Shown one piece after another: positions 52,001 through 61,000 of a DNA stretch of 64,000 nucleotides (its first letter is position 1; the number at the start of each line of letters is the position of its first letter). This DNA comes from Mangrovicoccus sp. HB161399 (GTDB lineage Bacteria > Pseudomonadota > Alphaproteobacteria > Rhodobacterales > Rhodobacteraceae): positions 100,903-164,902 of the forward strand of contig NZ_JAATVU010000005.1 in the NCBI RefSeq assembly GCF_013184745.1. The letters are read 5' to 3'. Under the pieces are notes generated by a model. That model did not search any database. It saw only the letters and a list, made by a program, of their open reading frames with translations, and was not told the DNA's origin. The translations under genes were made by a program, and so were the position numbers.

Positions 52001-55000
52001 CGCATCGGTGTCGCCGAGCGAGAAGCGCAGGATGCCGCCGCCGAGCGCCATCGGAGCGCGGTCGCCGGCGCCGTCAAGCTGCAGCCCCGGAACCTCCGTC
52101 CAGGTGACGGTGCCGCCGCTTTCGGTCCGGCGCTCCAGCCGGAAGCTGAGCGAGCCCTGGGCGGCGATCGAACGCAGCGCGGCATCGTCGATGCTGCCGC
52201 CGATCCCGGCCACCAGCTTGACGTCGATGAACGGCCCCATCACCAGCGCGATCGCCGCGGATTCCGGGTCGGCGTTCTGCGGGTTGCCCTCGTTGTCCTC
52301 GTAATAGCCCGCATCCGAGAACACCTCGGCGCCGTCATTGCCGAGATAGCCCCAGCTCTCGCGCAGGAAGCGGAACTGCAGCGAGTCGCCCGGGGCCAGC
52401 GTGCCCAGCGTCCAGAATCGGAAGGTGTTGCCAGAGACCAGCATCGGCGCCTGGGCATCGTCGAGCCGCAGAGTCGAGCCGTGGCCGCCCGACACGATCA
52501 GCTCGATCTCCGGCGTGGTGTCTGTGACGGTTTCCACCGCCAGGGTCGCGCCGTCGATCACCGGGAAGGCGACATCGACATAGCCGACCCCGTTCAGGTT
52601 GCCGATGCCGGTGGTGGCGTTTTCCTTCGGCCCGGCCAGGCGCTGCGTCGGCGCGGTTGCCTGGTAGTCGACGGTGGTCAGAGTCACCTCGTTTCCGAGC
52701 GGATCGCGGAAGCCCATCTTGAACCGGCCGTCGATGGTCAGCAGCCGGATCTGGTCCGGCACGTCGGCAAGGAAAAGGATCGTCGCCTCGCCCGCCGCGA
52801 TCCGCGACAGGTCGGCATAGAGCCGTCCCGAGACCGACAGGTTGTCGGCGGCGAAATTCAGCGTGCCGATCAGCAGGATCTTGCCGTCGGTGGAGAAACG
52901 CACCGTGACCTGGCCGTTGAACACTGCCTGGCTGGCATAGACGGTGAAGACTTTGGCGCTTCCGGTCAGCAGCATCGGCGAGGTGAAGGCGGCGAAGAAG
53001 CCGTTCATCGCCGGGTTGGATTTCACCAGCTGGTACTGGATCAGGACCTGGCTCTTCACCGAGGCCAGCCAGTTGTCGACGGTGACATTGGTCGGCAGCT
53101 GGAAGTCGGAACCGCGCAGCTCCTCGGGCTGGTCGATCGAGGGCAGCGTCTTGAAGAACTCCACCCCGGCGGAGAAGTCGCCCAGCGACAGGCCGGAATT
53201 CGGCTCGATCATTACTGGCACGTCAGCATTGATGAAGACGCCGAGCGGACCAAGTTCCGAGATTGCGAAACGGATGCCGAAGCCGCCGAGGCCCGCGATG
53301 GTGATCCCGCCCTCGACGCCCACGAAGAACACGCGGTCCTCGACCTTGGTGGTGAAGTCGTTGACGCCGATCTCGCGGCCCTGGGCGTCGATCTTGATGA
53401 TGCCGCCGATCAGCGCGCCCGACACCTCGCCGCCGAACAGGTTGCCCGAGAGCCCGACGCCGATCGAGCTGATGCCGATGATCGGGAACTTGCCTGCCAG
53501 CAGCAGCCCGACATCGATCTGGATGCCCTCGATCACGCCGCTGAACTGCACCGTGGAGACGCCCGGCAGGCCGGTCACCGCCGCAGAGAGCGTCAGGACG
53601 AAGTCGGTCGGGTCAGCCTGGATGTCAGGCCACTGGATGCCGATCGCGGTGATCCGGACCGGCAGGAAGCTCGGCCATTTGAACGCCTCGCCGGTGGCGG
53701 AGCCCACGCCCAGGAAGACGCCGAAGCCCGCCTTGGTGACGAAGGTGCCGTCGCCGAGGAAGGCGAAGTTGCGGCCTTCGCCCGACAGCTTCAGCGAGCC
53801 GATGGACACTTCGGCGCCGACGGCGGTGAAACTCAGCAGCTCCTCGTCATCGCCCGCGGTGGTGTCGAGGAAGAGGTCGGTCGAGGTCAGGGTCAGCACC
53901 GGGCCGACCTGGATCCGCAGCGTGTCGATATTGGCGGAGAAGCCGATGATCCGGTTGTCGCCGAAGATCAGGCTGAGCCGGATCGCCTCGGTATTGTTCG
54001 GCACCGCGCCCGGCTCGGCCGAGAGCCGGTCGCTGATCCGCGCGCTGACCGTCTTGCCGGGGAAGAGCGAGGCGCCGCCCGAGGCCACGAAGATCGCGCC
54101 GTCGAAGCTGACCTCCTCGCCGAAGCGGACCGAGAAGTTTTCCACGCCGACGCGGATGTCGTCGAATTCCAGCATGCTGCCGAAGCGGATCTTGCCGCCC
54201 GAGCCGCTGCTGCTCTGCATCTGGTTCGACCCGGCGGAATCCGGCGTGGTCAGCGAGGGATCGTAGATCAGCGTCGCCGTGCCGATGTCGAAGCCGTTGG
54301 CATAGACGGTCAGGCCCGGCGTGGTGACGCCGCCGGCTGCCGTCGGGTCGATCGTGCCGACGATGCCGAGCGCGGGCACGGTGATCCGCGCCTGGAAGAT
54401 CTCGACCAGCTTCTGGTCACCGCCGCCGTCCGGATCGTACTGCACCAGCACGCCCGCCGCGGCGACATTGACGATGTTGGGGATGTCGACCTCGAGGCTC
54501 TGCACTTCGATCTTGAACTTGCCAGTGGCGCTCATCGCGTCCAGAGGCGAGGCCGAGCCGTCGATGATCGAGAAAATGTCGACCTCGACGTCGAACTGCA
54601 CCATCAGCCCCCGCAGCACGGCGCTGATCCCGCTGGTCTGCTGCTGGCTGCTCTGCTGGCCGTTCTGGCTGGAGAAGGACAGCGCCGCGATGTCGGCGCC
54701 GATCCCGACCGTGACCACGAGCCCGCCGCCGGAGAAGCCCAGCTTGGCGATCGAGACCGAGGGCGCCTCGATATAGAGCGGGCCGAGCGAGATCCCGTCC
54801 TGGCCGGTGCCCGCCGCTTGCTCGCTGGCCGAGACGGTGAAGCGGTCCGTGGTCTCGAAGCTCGCCAGCGCGCCGCTGGTGCCCGTGACGGTGACCGCAC
54901 CTGCGAGGAAGCGGAAATTCACCTCGCCCGCGGCGAAGATCTGGTTGTTCTGCGCGCCCGCCTTGGCCGAGAGATAGACGCGGTACACGCCCGGCGTCGA

Positions 55001-58000
55001 TGTCTGGGCGACAGGCGCGATCTTCAGTGCCGAGCTGCCGCCCAGGGCATCGGTGCCGAGATCGAAATTCGCTGCGCCCGCGCCGCTGACGATGATCTTC
55101 GAGATGTCGAAGGCGACCGTGCCCTGTTCGGGCGCCACCACGCGGATGTCGATGTAGCGCAGTCCGCCGGTCAGCGGGCTGGTGGCGGCGATGCCCTGGT
55201 TGTTGGAGCTGCTGCCGTTGAGCACATCGGCGGACACCGTCTGGCCGGACAGCGGGCTCAGCAGCTCGATATAGGGGTCCAGCGCCTCGGCCTTCTTCGC
55301 CGCCAGGGAGTCGGGGAGCAGCAGGAAGCGCTCCACTTCGCTGGCCAGCCCGCGGCCCCCGGTATCGGTGACGCTGCCGGCGATGAAGGTGACGTCGACC
55401 GTGGTCTGGCCGGTGATCGAGCCGGTCGGCCCGGTGACGATGGAATAGCGGTAGACCGGCCGCGTCGTGGTGCCGTCATCCACCCGCACCCCGGCGCCGT
55501 TGACCACGATCCCGCCGGTGAGCACGAATTCCGGCGCCGCATCGGTGATCGAGCTTTCGTCGATGACGATCTCGTCGCCGTTGAGGTCGTTGTAGAGCGC
55601 ATTGGTGTTCTTGTAGGCGACGTCGACATAGCCCTGGGCCATCAGGTCGCTGACCGTCACCCGGTTGTTCAGCCCCGGCGAGACCAGGTCGGCCTGGACC
55701 GGCCGCAGCGCGGAAGGCGGCGTCGCGACGGTGGTTTCCGCCCCGAAGATGCCGAAGCCGGTAACCCGCCAGTCCTCGAGGTTGAAGCCCGATCCCGCCC
55801 CGAGGCTGAACCGCGCCGCGCCCGAGACCGAGATGATCTCGTCCATCTCGCCGCCGTTTGGCGCAGAGATCGCGATGGTCGCCTGGGCCACGTCGACATC
55901 CATCCGCCCGGTCGGCGCGCGGGTGAAGATCAAGAGCTCGCTGGAGATGGTGACGATGCCGCCGAGATCGAAGACCAGATCGGTGGAGCGCACTTCCTCC
56001 ATGTAGCCCTGCGAGATGCCGACCGCGAGCGGAGCATCGTCCCCGCCGGCATCCGAGGGCGCGGCGGGCAGGTCGACATAGTCGGTGATCACCTGGCCGG
56101 AATTGTTGATCCGCACGGTGACCGTGCCGGTGACCACCAGTCCGTCGATGCCGATGACGGTGGCGGTGCCGGTGGCGAATATGGCGAAGCGGTCGTCGGT
56201 GGTGGCGGCGGTTCCGTAGGTGAACTTGTAGGCCGCGACATTGGCCCCGCTGACCAGAACGCCGATCGCAGTGTCATTCAGGACCCCGTCGGCATCGCGC
56301 AGCGGGTTGCCGTCCTCGATGAAGCCGACGAAGAGTTCCACGTTGCGCGCGGCATAGAGGTCATGCTCGGGCGCGGAGCCGGCCGGGAACCCGTCCGAGG
56401 TCTCGTAGGCGGTGCGGCCGCCGATCAGGCCGAAATCGCCGGTCAGCTTGAAATATGGCGCGAATTCGATTGCGGCATTGGCGATGGCGAAGGAGAAGAC
56501 ATTGGCGGATGTCGGGAAGCGGACCGAGAAGGTGGCGCTGCCGACGGTCATGGTCACCGCCGGATCGATCGCGCGGCCGGAAGCGTTGAACTCCACCACC
56601 GCGGTGCCGCCGAGCGCCAGGCCGAGGCCGGGATCGTCAAAGTTGGCGGTGACGGCGATCCGTCCGGCGACGCCGCCGGTGGTGGACTGCTGGCCCGCCA
56701 GCGACGGCAGGAAGATCAGCACGCCCTCGCCGTCGGTGAATTCGAAGGTGCTGTCGCCGTTCTCGATCGAGACGCCGACATTGTCGAAGCCCACGCGGAC
56801 GATCTTCTCGGCGCCGACCGTGACCTGCTCGAAAACGAAGCTGCCGGTGATCTCGGCATCGGGGGCGTCGCCCTGCTTGAACTCGACCGAAAGCTTCAGA
56901 TCCTCGCCCGCGACCCGCAGGTAGGGACCGGCCGGCAGGTCGAGCACGATCAGCTCGTCCGCCTCGTCGGTCTGGCCGTCGCCGTCATCGTCCAGCCCGT
57001 TGCCGGTCAGGTCGAAGGTCTCGTCGACCCGCAGGCCGGTATTGTTCAGCGCGATGCTGGCACGGCCCGAGAAGGCCAGGCGGACATTGTCGTTCTCGTA
57101 GCGCAGGGCGTTGTCGAGCAGCGGATCGGCATTCTCCTCGAAGCCGACCTCGAGCGAGCCTGCCATGCCCTGCGGCGTCAGGAAGACCAGTCCGGCGATG
57201 TCGGGACCGAAGGAGAGGAGCGGGTTGCCCTCGACGTCGCTGCCGAGATCGAGCGAGACCTGGGTGACGGCGATCTTGGTAATCTGGGCGCCGCTCGGGC
57301 GGAAGGCCTGTTCGAAGGTGGCCTGGGCGCCGAAGGCCACGTCGTCGATTTCGTCGCCATCGTAGTCGAGGGCGAAATCGACGCGGCCGGATGCCTGCAG
57401 CAGGCGGTCCTCGAAGCCCAGCGTGATGCCACCGCCCGAGGAGTCGGTCGGAACGAACAGCCCGGTGCCGGGCGCATCGCCGTTCCAGCCGGTCGCAAGG
57501 AAATCCACCACCGGCGGGGGGCTGGTCTGGCCGGTGCCGCCGGTGCCCGTGCCGCTGCCCGCCGAAGAGCCGTTGACCGCGATGCGCAGGCTGGAGGCGC
57601 TGGCCGAAATGCCCGGAACGCCCACCAGCTCGATTTCGTCCGCGGTCGCCTGCAGCGCGTAGTAGCTGCTGCGGTCGGTCGCCAGCGCAGGCTTGAACAG
57701 CGCCACCGCCAAATCGACGTCGGAAACCGCCAGGCCCAGGGCACCCGCCGCGGCGGCCTCTTCGTCCGTCGAGGGACGGAATCCGCTGTCCTCGCTGCCG
57801 TCGGCGACGAAATACGGGCCGCCGTCGCCGACGAAGATGTTCACGCCGCTGCCGCCGACCAGAATCGAGGACATCGATTTCGCGGTGGCCGGGCTGTCCG
57901 ACAGGGTGACGCTCTGCGATCCGCCCTGGACGAAGGAGAAGTTGCCCGAGACATGGACGTAGCTGCTGATCTGGATCAGCGCGAAGCCCGAGACCCGCAG

Positions 58001-61000
58001 GAAGGCGTCCTCGAAGCCGATCACCTCGTAGCTTTCGGCGCCGGTCAGCACCAGGAGCCCGTCCTTCACCGTCGCCCCGTCCGCGGGGTCGGTGTAGTCG
58101 AAGGAGGCCGCGTAATCGATCACCGGCGCCTCGGTCCCCGCGGCCAGGGCCGGATCGCTGCCGCGGTTCATCTCGAGCACCATGTTCTCCGCGGCCAGCG
58201 TCAGACCTTGGACGCCCACCAGCCGGGCAGAGCCCTCGGCGCGCACCGTGGTGAAGCTGCGCGCCGTCGCCGCCTGCGCCGCCGGAACGGCCTCCTTGGC
58301 CAGAACCAGCGCGAGGCCCGCATCCTCCAGCGCGACGCCGATCGCGGTATCCGCGCCGGTCACCGTGCCGTCTGCATCGAAATAGGGACCGACCCCGGCG
58401 AAGACATTGACGCTCGAGGCGCCGACCTGGATCGCGTTGACCGTTGCCGTGTCCCCGTCCGACAGGGTGACGGCAAGGTTGTTGTTCTGCTCGAAGGCGA
58501 AGTCGCCCATGACTTGGACGAAGACATTGCCCTCGCCGTCGCCGATCTCCAGCAGGACCGAGCCGAAGACGCGCAGGACCTCCGTGCCGTAGCTCAGCAC
58601 CGTGCTGCTCGCCGGCCCGGTCGCCACGGTCAGCCCGCCGCCCGGCAGCGAAGTGAAGTCGATCACCGGCTGCAGCGTCCCTGCAGGCGAGCCCTTGGGC
58701 GGCGCAGCCTTGTTGATCTCGACCGACAGCGTGCCGGCCAGCGTCAGTCCCGGCACCCCGACCAGCTGGGCCGCGCCGCTGGCGCTCATCGCGAAATAGC
58801 TGGGCTGCGCCACCGCCGGATCGGCCACGGGCTTGAACAGCGCGATGGCCAGTTCCTCGACCTCCAGCGACACGCCGACCGCCCCGGCCTCTTCTGTGCG
58901 CTCGCCGGCCCGGATCACGCCGTCGCCGTCCAGATCCCGGGCAATGCCGGCGAAGACCGTGACGTCCGACGCGCCGATGGTCAGCAGCGAGGCATTGAAC
59001 GCGGTGGCCGAGCCTACGGAGCGCACCGAAACGCTGTCGCGCTTCTCGATCGCCATCTGGCCGGACACGAAGACGAAATCGGAGATGGAGATCTCGGCGT
59101 CCGCCGTGACCCGCAGGATCTGGCTGGTGACCAGGATGTCCTGCCCGCCGAGCGAGACGATGTCGTAATCGCCAGACACCGAAGTTCCGCCCGTCCAGTT
59201 GCCGTCGATGTTCACCGCCTGGGTCCAGTCAAGCGCCGCCAGCGACGGGTCGAGCACCGAGGCCGCCTGGTTGATGTCGAGCGTCGCGGTGTTGACCGTC
59301 ATCGAGAACAGATCCTCGAAGCCGACAAGCTCGGCCCCGCCCAGCTCGGCGGCCATTGCGGTGAACTTGCGGTCGTCGGCGGCCGGGTCCTGGGCCGAGA
59401 TGCTGGCCAGGACCACCGTGCCGGAGGCAAGCGCCAGGCCCAGGCGGTCGTCGGGGTTCTCGGCGGGCAGGCCGACGAAGAGATCGGTGACGGAGAGCCG
59501 CAGCGCGAAGAGGTTGGCGTCATCCATGTCGCCGCTCTGCGCCGCCGGGGCGAAGGTGCCGTCGCTGTCGACATCGACATCGACCACGCCGGTGATCACC
59601 TCGAACCCGGCATCGGCCACGACGAAGCCGAAGGCATCGAGGCTGAGATCGCCCGAAAGCGCCATTCCGGCGGAGGTGAAGTCGATCGCGATCGGGCTCT
59701 CTTCCGGGCCGACCGCCACGGCTTCGGCGGTGAAGGTGCCCGCATCGAAATCGCCCACCTGGCTGGTCCAGTCGAGGGCGGGAACGCCGTCCGCGGCGCT
59801 CTGGTTGATGGCGATGTCGAGATTGTTGAGGATGACGATCAGCTCGTCCGGCAGCCCTTCGATCGTCGCGCCGGTCAATCCGGCTTTCATGGCTGTCCAG
59901 CTGCGGGTGTCTGACGGGGCGGTTGCCCGGTCCGGAGCTATCTGGGCGATCGCGAGGGACCCGCTGCCGACCGAAATGCCGACGCCCCCGGGAACGCCCA
60001 CGAACAAGTCTTCGAGCGACAGGTAGATCGCGGTCAGTTTCGCCGCCTCCAGGTCGCGTTGCGTGATGTCCGTCGCGGTCGGCGTCCAATCCGCAGAGCC
60101 GACATTCACGTCCGCCAGCGACTGCTCGAAGACGAAGCGGGCATTGGCGCGCAGCGCGTTGAAGGCATTCAGTGTCAGCGCCCCCTCGGCACGCAGCCGC
60201 GCCTCGTCGAAGTCGATCGGCAGGCCGCCGATGCTGAGGATGTCGCCCGCACCGCCCAGCACGCCGTCGCCGTCGAGGTCGAAGGCCTGCGTCCAGTCGA
60301 GCGCCGTTGCCGCCTCGCCGGTGACAGGCACCGTGCCGCTGGCCTGGTTCAGCTCGATGCCGAGGCTCGTGGCCTCGATCGCCAGATCGTCCGGCAGCCC
60401 TTCGAGCCGCGCATCGTTGATCGAGGACACCACCGCCATCCAGCTGCGGCTGTCCGGCGCGCCGCCCTCGGCCACGGTCGGCTTCAGCATCGCCAGCGTC
60501 ACCCGGGCGCCGGTGGCTTCGCCGCCCAGCTCGAAGCGCACGCCGTCCTCGACACCGATGAACAGCGTCTCGACCGACAGGTCGACGGTCAGCAGGCTGG
60601 CCCCGGCCAGGTCGGCAATCCCGTCTCCGTCGAGATGGACATCGATCAGCTGCGACTGCAGCCCGAAGGAGGCCGTGCCGCCGACGAAGTCGAAGAAGTT
60701 GAAGGACACCGTGCCGCCGATCTCCAGCAGCTCGCCCGCCAGGACGATCGGGGTGCCGCCGACCACGATCGCGTCCGCCGCGAAGGCCATGCCCGCAGCC
60801 GCATCGGCGCCGGCATCGACCTGTGCCGTCCAGTCGAGCGCCGCCGCGGCCAGCGCCGCATTGGTCGCCACGCCGCCCGACGCGGTGTTCAGCACCACCT
60901 TCAGGTCGGTCGCGGTCAGATCGATCCCCGCCAGCGGCGCGCCGTCCACCTGGAAGGAGGCCCCGGCGACATTGGTTGCCACGGCAAGGTAGCTGCGGGA

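Noticed and set aside
37385..59914. A rightward open frame of 7,509 codons opposite the giant gene
   Set aside because: Same cause: its low-complexity Arg/Asp/Val/Gln composition mirrors the repeats on the other strand, and RTX, Calx-beta-like and module motifs are all on the leftward strand.
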